Assembly: GCA_022009775.1 (NCBI GenBank)
Contig: CP091723.1
Coordinates: 930,001-994,000, forward strand
Length of the DNA: 64,000 nt
Reading direction: 5' to 3'
Source of the DNA: Christensenella sp.
GTDB taxonomy: Bacteria; Bacillota; Clostridia; Christensenellales; CAG-917
In this document: in pieces, positions 1-7,433 of the stretch
Layout of the letters: each line of letters begins with the position of its first letter
Position numbering within the stretch: the first letter of the stretch is position 1
The notes under the pieces: model-generated
The model's database searches: none
What the model saw: the letters and a program-made list of their open reading frames with translations, nothing else
What the model was told of the DNA's origin: nothing
Translations under genes and position numbers: made by a program

Positions 1-1024
1 TGAATATGCCCATGAGTTGAGAGGGTATCGCAAGACACAGAATAGTGCCAATGACCATGACGATAAGGCTTGCGACGAGAGAGACTTTGAATATACCCAT
101 AACCCTGTCGTCGCGCCCTGCGCCGAGATTGTAGCCGACGAGCGGACGAATGCCCTGAACAACGCCGTTGATTGCGAAATACAGGAACGTTTGCAGCTTG
201 TAGTATACGCCGAGAATAAGCACGTATATCTCGGAAAATACGGTTAGAATGCCGTTTAGAGCAATAAGCATAAAAGACGGAAGCGCAAGATTGAGCGTTG
301 CGGGAACGCCGACGAAATAAAGTTTTTTGACGATTTTCTCTTCGGATTTTTTGCCAAGTTTCGCTTTTACGCCGTGTTTTGTTTTGAAGAACATGATTGC
401 GTATGCAACAAGAGACAGCGTTTGACCTATGCCCGTTGCAACCGCCGCGCCTTTTACGCCCCAGCCTGCCACGAATATGAATACGGGATCGAGAATTATG
501 TTTACAATCGCACCGAGCATCATGCAGAACATCGTGGTCATCATTTTTCCGACGGATTGAAGCAATTTTTCAAAAGCCATCGATAGAGTGATTATCGGAG
601 CAAACGCCACAACGACGTAAAAATAATCGAGCGCGTGGCCTATGATAATGTCGCTTTTAGTGAACAGTTTCACAAAAGGCGCAATACAGCCTGCACTTAT
701 TGCCGCAAGTATGATTCCGTGTACCGTGCCGAGAATAAGACCGAGTGCCGCCGAGCGATTTGCCGCTTCGAACTTTTTTGCGCCCATATAGAAGGATACC
801 GCTGCACTTATGCCTACGCCAAAGCCCACGCCCACCGCAATCGAGAGATTCTGAACGGGAAACACAAGAGAAATTGCCGTCATCGCGTCTTCGCTGATTT
901 TGGACACGAATATGCTGTCCACAAAGTTGTAAAGCGCGTTGATGATCATGGACAACACCACCGGCAGCGACATCTTTGCAACCAGCGGTATTATCGGTTT
1001 TTCTTTCATAAACGTTTCGTTCAT
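1..1024 (-). CDS. MATE family multidrug/sodium antiporter, C-terminus cut by window edge
   Basis: Integral membrane exporter of the MATE (multi-antimicrobial extrusion) family, exchanging organic cations or metabolites for Na+ or H+. The reverse-strand translation starts MNETFMKEKPIIPLVAKMS and is dominated by hydrophobic helices. It shows the usual N-lobe pattern: an early LPVVLSMIINALYNFVDSIF helix, then a VGFGVGISAAVSFYMGAKK loop, and a second-lobe start at GVPATLNLALPSFM. The open frame continues off the left edge after about 341 residues; full MATE proteins are about 450. Start chosen at the ATG complementary to 1022-1024, preceded by a weak GAGAGA; a second in-frame ATG lies five codons later. 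Its upstream side is the repeat-containing gap up to the tRNAs. Family assignment is firm; the transported substrate is unknown. Confidence 0.88.
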   Translation of the reverse strand, partial: MNETFMKEKPIIPLVAKMSLPVVLSMIINALYNFVDSIFVSKISEDAMTAISLVFPVQNLSIAVGVGFGVGISAAVSFYMGAKKFEAANRSAALGLILGTVHGIILAAISAGCIAPFVKLFTKSDIIIGHALDYFYVVVAFAPIITLSMAFEKLLQSVGKMMTTMFCMMLGAIVNIILDPVFIFVAGWGVKGAAVATGIGQTLSLVAYAIMFFKTKHGVKAKLGKKSEEKIVKKLYFVGVPATLNLALPSFMLIALNGILTVFSEIYVLILGVYYKLQTFLYFAINGVVQGIRPLVGYNLGAGRDDRVMGIFKVSLVASLIVMVIGTILCLAIPSQLMGIF

Positions 1025-1402
1025 TTTTCTCTCGTGTGTGTACTTGTATTTTTGCTTATTTTTCTTTTTGTGTCATTGATAGGCGCGTGCGCCTGTCACA
1101 ATTTGCTTTTTCATCGCAATCTCGCATTCGCTCGGTTGTCATGGCATCATTGTCAAGCTGCCAACGTTTGTTTTCGGCTCACGCTCGCAAGTGACATGCG
1201 CTCTTTTAGCGCATTAGAACACCGCTTTTTGCAAGATTTGCATTTATATCGTGCAGCCGTCTTTCACAAAAAAATCGCCACGCAACGCAGGGTCGTGTGG
1301 CGAAAAGATGTTTACAACCGGAAAAATCCACAACAATTTTCAACAACATATATAACACGAATCGCCACCCTTTGTCAAATGAAGAGAGAATAAAAGCCAT
1401 CC
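1025..1402. other. Intergenic region upstream of the MATE gene
   Basis: No convincing gene. It holds two small inverted repeats: AGGCGCGTGCGCCT near 1081-1094 and a stem formed by TCGCCAC and GTGTGGCGA at about 1274-1303. Any promoter for the reverse-strand MATE gene should lie in the first hundred bases. The short open frames here have no recognisable domains and no ribosome binding sites. Confidence 0.4.
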
Positions 1403-1895
1403 GAACAAAAGCCGTCATTGCGGCAACGGCATCGCTTGCTTGCAAGCAACGCCGAGAGCCGCATTAGGCTTTTGTTCTGCTAACCGCGCCGAAAATCTTT
1501 GCTATCAGTTCAATCACGGACAAAAACTTCTGCCACAATTTCGCAAGATTGTCGGCTTGGTGTTTAGATAGGGTGGGACACCCACACCCGAAACGAAAAC
1601 TTATTCGGAGCGTTCTTATAAACGGAATGTGCGACTTCAAAAACGGAACACGAGCCGCAACGGCGGCGAGCAAATAAGCGCCGAGCAAGACGGTTGTACG
1701 AGAATGCGTGGCACTGTGTTGCGCAAGCCGCCACGCAGGCGAAGTGGCATAACAAGGGAACGATACCTATCTATGCGAGTGCCGCCTGTCTTCCACGCGA
1801 GCGACGGATAACATTGTAGAGAAAGCACTCTATACGAGTGGCGGAAGAAATACCGGCACGGACCGGAAAAATGGGGCATTTCTATTTAGGTTTCA
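1403..1895 (+). repeat. Dispersed repeat R1, copy A
   Basis: Begins with GAACAAAAGCC, which pairs with GGCTTTTGTTC about 70 bases later, then runs into a segment shared with copies at 18001, 32315 and (partly) 7552, 37581 and 46281. Module 1 (1403-1610) read on the reverse strand gives DNLAKLWQKFLSVIELIAKI, a string that recurs in other copies. Module 2 (1610-1895) contains the shared ACGAGCCGCAA and TACCGGC..GACCGG blocks; the latter is also in copy F. There is no flanking direct repeat or transposase. It could be a non-autonomous mobile element or the remnant of an old gene family. Confidence 0.75.
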
Positions 1896-1985
1896 AATGT
1901 ACACCCATTTCTTGCAAATAAAACATCGAAAAGGTGGTTCAAGTCCACAAAAGGGTAACAAAAAAACACTCTATGAGTGTTTGTT

Positions 1986-2062
1986 TGGTAGGATTGAGTG
2001 GACTCGAACCACCGACCCCCACCTTATCAGGGTGGTGCTCTAACCTGCTGAGCTACAATCCT
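1986..2062 (-). tRNA. tRNA-Ile (GAT anticodon)
   Basis: Reverse-strand cloverleaf with acceptor stem AGGATTG/CAATCCT, D arm AGCTCAGCAGGTTAGAGC, anticodon loop CTGATAA (anticodon GAT) and T arm GGTTCGAGTCC. The discriminator A is followed by an encoded CCA (complement of 1986-1988). It follows tRNA-Ala by 8 bases on the same strand, so both are likely processed from one transcript. The Ile/Ala pair usually sits in the 16S-23S spacer, but here no rRNA is visible within the window and the order is Ala then Ile. Confidence 0.96.
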
Positions 2063-2070
2063 ATAGTTTG

Positions 2071-2146
2071 TGGTGGAGATACACGGATTCGAACCGAGGA
2101 CCTCCTGAATGCAAATCAGGCGCTCTACCAACTGAGCTATATCCCC
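2071..2146 (-). tRNA. tRNA-Ala (TGC anticodon)
   Basis: Reverse-strand cloverleaf: acceptor GGGGATA pairs with TATCTCC (one wobble), D arm AGCTCAGTTGGTAGAGC, anticodon loop TTTGCAT (anticodon TGC), T arm GGTTCGAATCC, and encoded CCA at the complement of 2071-2073. It is the upstream partner of the tRNA-Ile. The A+T-rich stretch 2147-2230 just upstream is the expected promoter region. Confidence 0.97.
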
Positions 2147-2232
2147 ACGTGAATGCTATAAGATAATATCATTTGCTTTTTTGTTTGTCAAATGTTTTAA
2201 GAAAAAAAATATTGTTGACGGATATTTTATAA

Positions 2233-2409
2233 AGTTTTACTCTTATAAAGGAACATGTTGAAAAACTTACCGAACTCACAAACAAACTTGTGTTCCTTTC
2301 TAGAATGGACGAAGAAAGCAAAAAGACGGTTATGAGTGAGTTTTCGCTTTCGGAAGTTGCCGAAGAAGCGTTGAAGCCGTATTATGCACTTTGCGAGCAA
2401 GATGAATAA
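2233..2409 (+). pseudogene. Possible C-terminal remnant of a small helical protein
   Basis: An open frame without a credible start runs 58 codons to a TAA at 2407-2409. It reads ...TNKLVFLSRMDEESKKTVMS... and ends YYALCEQDE, a charged, helix-prone composition typical of real protein rather than random frame. An in-frame ATG at 2308 would give only 33 residues and has no ribosome binding site. A strong hairpin terminator follows seven bases after the stop, which suggests a gene once ended here. No family recognised. Confidence 0.35.
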
Positions 2410-2415
2410 GAAAGT

Positions 2416-2444
2416 GAAAAACGACGGCAGTGCCGTCGTTTTTC
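2416..2444. terminator. Bidirectional intrinsic terminator
   Basis: AAAAACGACGGCA and TGCCGTCGTTTTT form a near-perfect hairpin with A and T tracts on both sides, so it can terminate in either direction. It lies between the remnant frame ending at 2409 and the 3' end of spo0A at 2546. Confidence 0.8.
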
Positions 2445-2545
2445 GTTTGGGAAAAAGAGATATTTTCGCGCAAAAGCGCGATTATATGGAGTGCTTTGTT
2501 TGTTTTTCAAGCAAAATTCAATTTATTCGGTCACTTTTGGAAGAA

Positions 2546-3280
2546 TCAGGCGCATTCAAGCAAAAGTTTGTCTGCTACTAGCGCGATAAATTCACCGTTG
2601 GTGGGTTTTTCATTGGGGGAGTAGATTTTAATGCCGAAAACGTTGTTTATGTTCTCGATTTTTCCGCGATTCCATGCAACTTCGATTGCGTGGCGTATTG
2701 CGCGTTCTACTTTTGACGGGGAAGTTTGGTAGTGTTCGGCAATTCCGGGATATAGACGTTTTGTGATTGAATTGATGATGTCGGGAGTTTCAATCGTCAT
2801 TTTGATTGCTTCTCTCAAAAACTGATAACCTTTGATGTGAGCGGGAATTCCCACGGAAATAAAAAGATTTGCGATTCGTTCGTCAAGATTTTTGTTTTTT
2901 CTCGTTTGGGGCTGTCGGTTGGGAGTTGAAAAACCGTCCATAACTCGCAAAAAAGCGTTGTAGTCAAACGGTTTTGCAAGGAAATAACTTGCGCCTAGTT
3001 GCATTGCTTTTTGCACGAAACCGTCCGTTGCCAGTTGAGACATCATGATGACCGTCGGCTTTCGTCCTTCCAAAGCACTCAGCACACCGAAGCCGTCCAG
3101 TTCAGGCATAACTATGTCGAGAATGAGAAAATCCGGTTGATACGCATTGACAAGTTCTATTGCTTTTACACCGTTGGAAGCAACGCCGACAACTTCGTAG
3201 CCGTCTTGAGAATCAATAAATTCGCGTATACTCCCGCATAGGGCAGAATTGTCGTCTGCAATGATAATTGTTTTGTTCAT
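2546..3280 (-). CDS. spo0A: Sporulation master response regulator Spo0A
   Basis: Phosphorylation-activated DNA-binding regulator that commits the cell to sporulation. The 244-residue product has an N-terminal receiver domain with acidic pair D9-D10, phospho-acceptor D55 in LILDIVMPELDGFG, and the conserved K in FLAKPFDYN. The C-terminal effector domain carries the diagnostic recognition region, including SITKRLYPGIAEHY and VERAIRHAIEVAWNRG, almost identical to characterised Spo0A proteins. Start is the ATG at 3280, preceded by a strong AGGAGG eight bases upstream; an upstream in-frame ATG lacks a ribosome binding site. Slightly shorter than the Bacillus protein (about 267) because the inter-domain linker is reduced. 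A near-consensus 0A box lies upstream at 3370-3376, so autoregulation is plausible. With spoIIR, sleB, ypeB and yabPQ elsewhere in the window it shows the organism is a spore former. Confidence 0.97.
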   Translation of the reverse strand: MNKTIIIADDNSALCGSIREFIDSQDGYEVVGVASNGVKAIELVNAYQPDFLILDIVMPELDGFGVLSALEGRKPTVIMMSQLATDGFVQKAMQLGASYFLAKPFDYNAFLRVMDGFSTPNRQPQTRKNKNLDERIANLFISVGIPAHIKGYQFLREAIKMTIETPDIINSITKRLYPGIAEHYQTSPSKVERAIRHAIEVAWNRGKIENINNVFGIKIYSPNEKPTNGEFIALVADKLLLECA

Positions 3281-3369
3281 AAGTTCCCTCCTGTTTTGTA
3301 ACTTATATAAATCGTAACATATCCAAATTTTTTCGTCTTGATAATAAAATCGCACTTTTCACAAGTTTT

Positions 3370-3376
3370 TGTCGAG
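3370..3376 (+). promoter_or_regulatory. Candidate Spo0A-binding box upstream of spo0A
   Basis: TGTCGAG matches the 0A-box consensus TGTCGAA at six of seven positions and lies 90 bases upstream of the spo0A start, in the shared divergent region. Short motif; autoregulation is inferred from other spore formers. Confidence 0.35.
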
Positions 3377-3582
3377 ATGAACGGAAAATTGTTTATTTGA
3401 AAAGAAAAATTCTGTTTATTGCTCGTTTTTTTGCTGTAACTATATACATTCTAATCGCAATTTGGCGATTTTTCAACAATTATTTTCACTTATTAATTAT
3501 TATACTACATATTGGTGAAAAAGCAAGTAAATACACTACATAAAGTTTTTATAAAAAAAATTCGGAATTTTTGAAAATATAG

Positions 3583-3611
3583 TTTACATAATCGGATGTT
3601 ATCAATATAAT
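3583..3611 (+). promoter_or_regulatory. SigA-type promoter for the zinc-ribbon acidic protein
   Basis: TTTACA at 3583-3588 and TATAAT at 3606-3611 are separated by exactly 17 bases, 31 bases before the start codon. Confidence 0.8.
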
Positions 3612-3642
3612 ATATGAAAACTAAATCTATAACGAGGGTGTT

Positions 3643-4134
3643 ATGGGAAAATATAAGAAATGTCCGCGTTGTGAACTCAACTGGATACCTATCGAAGAAG
3701 AACTTTGCGAAGTCTGCAAAGCCGAACTTGGCAAGGCAAGCAAAATAAGCCTTTTGGAAGATGACGACGAAGTCGAAGAAGAAGAGAGAATCTGTCCTAT
3801 CTGCAAGGTCAATTATCTCGAACCCGACGAAGATATCTGTGCTGCTTGTCGCGAAGAACAGGCAAACGCACAAAGCGAAAAAGAAGACGACGACGATTGG
3901 AAAGAATTCGTTGACGACGACGAACCCATTCAGGACGACGACGAAGATGGAGAACTTTCTCTCAATCAACTTCAGGAAGATGAAGAAGACGAGTTCGAAG
4001 ACGACGAAGAAGAGAAGTGCCCCGACGACTTTGACGACGACGAACTCGGAGACGTCGACGATTTCGACGATGACGATGATGAAGATGACGAAGACGACGA
4101 AGAAGACGAAGAGCCTGAAGACGACGAAGAATAA
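3643..4134 (+). CDS. Small protein with two zinc ribbons and a very acidic tail
   Basis: 163 residues. The N-terminal half contains two copies of the same metal-binding pattern, CxxC-x11-CxxC: C7/C10/C22/C25 and C51/C54/C66/C69. Equal spacing suggests an internal duplication of a zinc knuckle. From about residue 77 the chain is almost entirely Asp and Glu with a few hydrophobic islands (ELSLNQLQ), a composition seen in nucleic-acid mimics or chaperone-like acidic tails. No known family is recognised. Start at 3643 is supported by AACGAGGGTG and a consensus promoter. It is a single-gene unit closed by a terminator at 4171-4199, between divergent spo0A and proS. Function unknown; a zinc-dependent adaptor for basic proteins or RNA polymerase would fit but is speculation. 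Confidence 0.85.
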   Translation: MGKYKKCPRCELNWIPIEEELCEVCKAELGKASKISLLEDDDEVEEEERICPICKVNYLEPDEDICAACREEQANAQSEKEDDDDWKEFVDDDEPIQDDDEDGELSLNQLQEDEEDEFEDDEEEKCPDDFDDDELGDVDDFDDDDDEDDEDDEEDEEPEDDEE

Positions 4135-4170
4135 AAATCATCGCACGAACGATAATTATCGCGCATTGAC

Positions 4171-4199
4171 AAACCGCCCGCATTTTGCGGACGGTTTTT
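4171..4199 (+). terminator. Intrinsic terminator after the acidic zinc-ribbon gene
   Basis: AAACCGCCCGC, loop ATTTT, GCGGACGGTTTTT: GC-rich stem with one mismatch followed by five T. Confidence 0.75.
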
Positions 4200-4244
4200 C
4201 GTTCGCTTGATTTTTATTGCGCTATCATATTTATCGCATTTTTA

Positions 4245-4273
4245 TTTACAACGGGCATGGAAAAGTATATAAT
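4245..4273 (+). promoter_or_regulatory. SigA-type promoter for proS
   Basis: TTTACA at 4245-4250, 17-base spacer, TATAAT at 4268-4273. The short leader that follows (about 45 bases) has no room for a T-box riboswitch. Confidence 0.8.
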
Positions 4274-4324
4274 ATCAAAGCAATATAGTTATATATTATA
4301 TATCAATATATACGGGAGCAGTTT

Positions 4325-5767
4325 ATGGCAAAAGAACAAAAGGATCAATTCGTAAAAGAAATTGCCGATATGACGGTCGATTTTCCGCAATGGTACACCG
4401 ATGTCGTGCTCAAGACGGGACTTGTTGACTACGGCCCTGTCAAAGGTACTATGGTCATTCGTCCGTATGGCTACGAAATTTGGGAACATATTCAGGAAGA
4501 ACTCAACGCACGCTTCAAAGCAACGGGACACAAAAACGCGTATTTCCCGATGTTTATTCCGTATAGTTTTCTCGTCAAAGAAGCGGACCACGTTGAAGGT
4601 TTTGCACCCGAAGTCGCACTTGTTACGCATATCGGAAAAACTCCGCTTGAAGAAGCGCTCGTCGTTCGTCCGACGTCCGAAACCATCATTTGCTCCATGT
4701 ATGCAAAGTGGGTCAAGAGTTATCGCGACTTGCCCGTTCTCATCAATCAATGGGCAAACGTCGTGAGATGGGAAAAGACCACTCGTCCGTTCCTTCGCAC
4801 CAGCGAGTTCCTGTGGCAAGAAGGTCACACTTTGCACCAAACGGAAGAAGAAGCGAGAGAAGAGACTCTCCGCATGCTCGAAGTGTATCGTGAGTTTATG
4901 CAAAACGTGCTCGCAATCGACGTTCTCGTCGGTCAAAAATCCGAAAAAGAGAAGTTTGCAGGCGCAGTCGACACCTACACGATGGAAGCAATGATGCTTG
5001 ACGGCAAAGCTTTGCAGTCGGGCACTTCGCACTATCTCGGACAAAACTTCTCGTCCGCGTTTGAGATCAAATATCTTGACAAAGACGGACAACTCAAGAA
5101 TCCGTATCAAACCAGTTGGGGCGTGTCCACTCGTCTTATCGGCGCGCTCATCATGGCACATGGCGATCAACGCGGGCTCAAACTTCCTCCGAGAGTCGCT
5201 CCCATTCAAGTCGTGGTCGTTCCCGTCGCGGCGCACAAAGAAGGCGTTCTCGATAAGGCAAGCGAAGTTGCCGCAACGCTTCGTTCACAAGGTTTGCGAG
5301 TCGAACTTGACGACAGAGAACAATCTCCCGGCTGGAAGTTCAACGAATGGGAGATGAAAGGAGTCCCCGTACGTCTCGAAATCGGACCGCGCGACATCGA
5401 AAACGGTCAAGTCATGATTGCTCGTCGCGATACGCACGACAAATACGCCGTGAAGATCGACGATCTCGCACACGATATTCCTGCGCTTCTTGACGATATT
5501 CAACAAAATATGTTCAAGCAATCTCACGATTTCTTGCACTCTCACATTCAGGTCTGCCACACTCTCGACGAGATGAAACAAACTCTTGACGATCACAAGT
5601 TTGTCAAAGCCATGTGGTGCGGCGATCGTTGCTGTGAAGACAAAATCAAAGAGCAATTTTCCGCCACTTCCCGTTGCATGCCTTTCGATCAAACGCCCGT
5701 CGGAGATGTTTGCCCGGTGTGTGGGAAGCCTGCTTCTAAGGTTATTTATTACGCCCGCGCCTATTAA
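4325..5767 (+). CDS. proS: Proline--tRNA ligase, archaeal/eukaryote-like (ProS type 3)
   Basis: Charges tRNA-Pro in the cytoplasm. The 480-residue protein is the compact class II form without the bacterial editing insertion. It has the class II motifs KGTMVIRPYGYEIWEHIQ, motif 2 VVRWEKTTRPFLRTSEFLWQEGHT and motif 3 LIMAHGDQRGLKLPPRVAP, then an anticodon-binding domain (about 290-390) and a C-terminal zinc-type domain with the cysteines WCGDRCC and PVCGKP and terminal Tyr, all typical of the archaeal type. Start at 4325 follows GGGAG. Expressed alone from the promoter at 4245; a foldback element begins at its stop codon. Confidence 0.97.
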   Translation: MAKEQKDQFVKEIADMTVDFPQWYTDVVLKTGLVDYGPVKGTMVIRPYGYEIWEHIQEELNARFKATGHKNAYFPMFIPYSFLVKEADHVEGFAPEVALVTHIGKTPLEEALVVRPTSETIICSMYAKWVKSYRDLPVLINQWANVVRWEKTTRPFLRTSEFLWQEGHTLHQTEEEAREETLRMLEVYREFMQNVLAIDVLVGQKSEKEKFAGAVDTYTMEAMMLDGKALQSGTSHYLGQNFSSAFEIKYLDKDGQLKNPYQTSWGVSTRLIGALIMAHGDQRGLKLPPRVAPIQVVVVPVAAHKEGVLDKASEVAATLRSQGLRVELDDREQSPGWKFNEWEMKGVPVRLEIGPRDIENGQVMIARRDTHDKYAVKIDDLAHDIPALLDDIQQNMFKQSHDFLHSHIQVCHTLDEMKQTLDDHKFVKAMWCGDRCCEDKIKEQFSATSRCMPFDQTPVGDVCPVCGKPASKVIYYARAY

Positions 5768-5890
5768 AACGGCACTATTGAGCGAATAGCTGTGTCAAAG
5801 CCGCCCACACAAACAGTCACGTACGACTCAGTACGCTCCTGCCTGTGTGGACGGCTTTTCCTTGCTCTTCATCTCAATATTGCCGTTTTT
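5766..5890 (+). repeat. Foldback element FB1 at the proS stop codon
   Basis: Outer stem AAAACGGCA/TGCCGTTTT, then TATTGAG/CTCAATA, separated by one C-T mismatch. Inside sits GCGAATAGCTGTGTCA, then an inner hairpin AGCCGCCCACACA/TGTGTGGACGGCT followed by TTTTCCTT, and a tip built on CGTAC/GTACG. The first bases overlap the proS stop codon. Copies FB2-FB5 keep the same architecture with different stem sequences. The inner hairpin plus T tract looks like an intrinsic terminator for proS. Confidence 0.8.
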
Positions 5891-5892
5891 CA

Positions 5893-6012
5893 ATCGCGCT
5901 AAATAGCGAATAACTGCGTCAGAGCCACGCTCCCGTCAACTCATGTACTATTTGTACATTAGGGTTGCCGTTAGCGTGGCTCTTTCTTGTTCTTCATCTA
6001 TTTATCGCGCTT
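5893..6012 (+). repeat. Foldback element FB2, in tandem with FB1
   Basis: Outer arms ATCGCGCTAAATAG and CTATTTATCGCGCT pair at 12 of 14 positions. The conserved GCGAATAACTGCGTCA follows, then inner stem AGAGCCACGCT/AGCGTGGCTCT with TTTC after it, and the tip AACTCATGTAC/GTACATTAGGGTT. It starts two or three bases after FB1 ends. Confidence 0.78.
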
Positions 6013-6069
6013 TTAACAAACAACACGCGATAAGATAGCTATTTATCTCAATATTAGCGAATATATTCG

Positions 6070-6093
6070 TGAACAAAAATTTTTTGTTCGTGG
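6070..6093. repeat. AT-rich perfect inverted repeat
   Basis: CGTGAACAAAAA and TTTTTGTTCGTG-type arms face each other just upstream of the promoter at 6105. Could be an operator or a minor terminator; nothing distinguishes these. Confidence 0.4.
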
Positions 6094-6104
6094 CTAAAAC
6101 TTTA

Positions 6105-6133
6105 TTGCCATTTTTCTGCTTCTTTTATATAAT
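6105..6133 (+). promoter_or_regulatory. SigA-type promoter placed for a leaderless transcript
   Basis: TTGCCA at 6105-6110, 17 bases, TATAAT at 6128-6133. The start codon is at 6140, about where transcription should begin, and no Shine-Dalgarno sequence is present. Confidence 0.7.
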
Positions 6134-6139
6134 GTCAGT

Positions 6140-7426
6140 ATGGCAGACAAGAAATCTTCAAAATCAACAAAATCCAATTCGACCAAGTCGTCGAAGTCAA
6201 AACAATCGCAAACTTCCACCATTGAAAAGGCGGTGAAAAAGGCGTACAAGAAAAATCCGAAAGCGGTGATTATCACAATCGTCGCAATCGTGCTTGTCGT
6301 CGCGATAAGCTGGGCGATATTGTACTTTGCGTTCCCCGACACTTGGAAACAAATCGTATCCATATTCGACAAGGACAAAGACGGCGGACACAATTTCTCG
6401 CCGCTTGTCAGGGGAGAGGGCGAGCTGTTGATGCACGTCATTGACGTCGGACAGGGCGATTGCATATATCTGCAACTGCCGGACGGCAAAGATATGGTGA
6501 TAGACTGCGGCAACGATAAAGACAACGGAGATTATCAAAAGAAAGCCTTTGATTATCTTGACGCATACATCACCGACGATACGGTGGAGTATCTCATGCT
6601 CACACACTGCGACAGCGATCACGTGTATTTCATGGACGAACTGCTTGAACGTTATCAGGTGGAAAAACTGTTTATGCCCAACGTGCTTGCAGCGCCGGGG
6701 ACAAAAACCGAGAGTAAAAAGAAGCTGCAAGACCAAATAGACGCGCTCGACACGTCAAGATTCACCGATCCCGACACTGTGGAGTCGGTGACGTATGCGG
6801 AGTTTTTCATCGCCGCGCTCACCGAACCGAATTGCGAAATCGTGCTCAACGTTGATCCCGATGAAAACACCAATAGCATTATCATCGAAGAGACAACATA
6901 CCGCCTTGTGTTCTATTGCCCCACGCAAGAGTATTACAACGACTACGGTCTCAACACCGCAGAGCGCAAAAACGCAATCTCGCCCATCGGTATTCTTGAA
7001 TACAACGACAGAAAAATCATGTTCACGGGCGACAGTAACAAATACAACGAGCCGCTTGTGATGGAACGCACCGGCAAAGTGGATTGCGATGTGTTGAAAG
7101 TCGGACATCACGGCAGTGAAACGTCAACGCTCGACAACTTTCTTGACAATTATTCGTTTGAATACGCAATCATCAGTTGCAATGCGGCAGGCAACACGTT
7201 CTATCATCCGCGCCAAGACACGCTTGACAGGCTGAAAGCTCGCGACATAGACGTGTATCGCACCGACAACAACGGCAACGTGGTGGTCTCGGTGGACAAG
7301 GACGGAAATATCAAAATCACCACTCAAAAGGAGTGGGACAAGCAAGGCAACTATGTTGGATTGACAGGAAAACCTCAACCTCAAACAAGAATAAGAGACA
7401 CGCGTATGCGTGTCTTTTTTAATTAA
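6140..7426 (+). CDS. Membrane-anchored ComEC-like metallo-beta-lactamase-fold hydrolase
   Basis: 428 residues. A Ser/Lys-rich cytoplasmic head (1-40) precedes one transmembrane helix (about 42-65), placing the catalytic domain outside the cell. From about residue 95 the protein resembles the soluble metallo-beta-lactamase domain of ComEC/Rec2: MHVIDVGQGDCIYL, metal motif HCDSDH at 156-161, FTGDSN near 295-300, and VGHHGS near 321-326. It lacks the ComEC channel, so it is not a DNA uptake protein itself; an extracellular phosphodiesterase or nuclease role is inferred. The standard second Asp/His of HxHxDH reads HCDSDH, as in other ComEC-type domains. The last codons overlap an intrinsic terminator. 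No ribosome binding site precedes the ATG, which sits at the predicted transcription start. Confidence 0.85.
   Translation: MADKKSSKSTKSNSTKSSKSKQSQTSTIEKAVKKAYKKNPKAVIITIVAIVLVVAISWAILYFAFPDTWKQIVSIFDKDKDGGHNFSPLVRGEGELLMHVIDVGQGDCIYLQLPDGKDMVIDCGNDKDNGDYQKKAFDYLDAYITDDTVEYLMLTHCDSDHVYFMDELLERYQVEKLFMPNVLAAPGTKTESKKKLQDQIDALDTSRFTDPDTVESVTYAEFFIAALTEPNCEIVLNVDPDENTNSIIIEETTYRLVFYCPTQEYYNDYGLNTAERKNAISPIGILEYNDRKIMFTGDSNKYNEPLVMERTGKVDCDVLKVGHHGSETSTLDNFLDNYSFEYAIISCNAAGNTFYHPRQDTLDRLKARDIDVYRTDNNGNVVVSVDKDGNIKITTQKEWDKQGNYVGLTGKPQPQTRIRDTRMRVFFN
7396..7420 (+). terminator. Intrinsic terminator overlapping the end of the MBL gene
   Basis: AGACACGCGTATGCGTGTCT followed by six T. The stem encodes the last residues of the protein, ending just before the stop codon at 7424-7426. 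Confidence 0.8.
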
Positions 7427-7433
7427 AGTTGCA

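Noticed and set aside
1934..2152. A forward open frame of 72 codons across the tRNA pair
   Set aside because: It is antisense to tRNA-Ile and tRNA-Ala; such frames (GLEPPTPTL type) are a well-known artefact.
3972..4172. Reverse-strand poly-serine open frame
   Set aside because: Mirror of the Asp/Glu codons of the acidic protein; no start signal.
4202..4324. T-box or other tRNA-sensing leader ahead of proS
   Set aside because: The leader after the promoter is only about 45 bases, too short.
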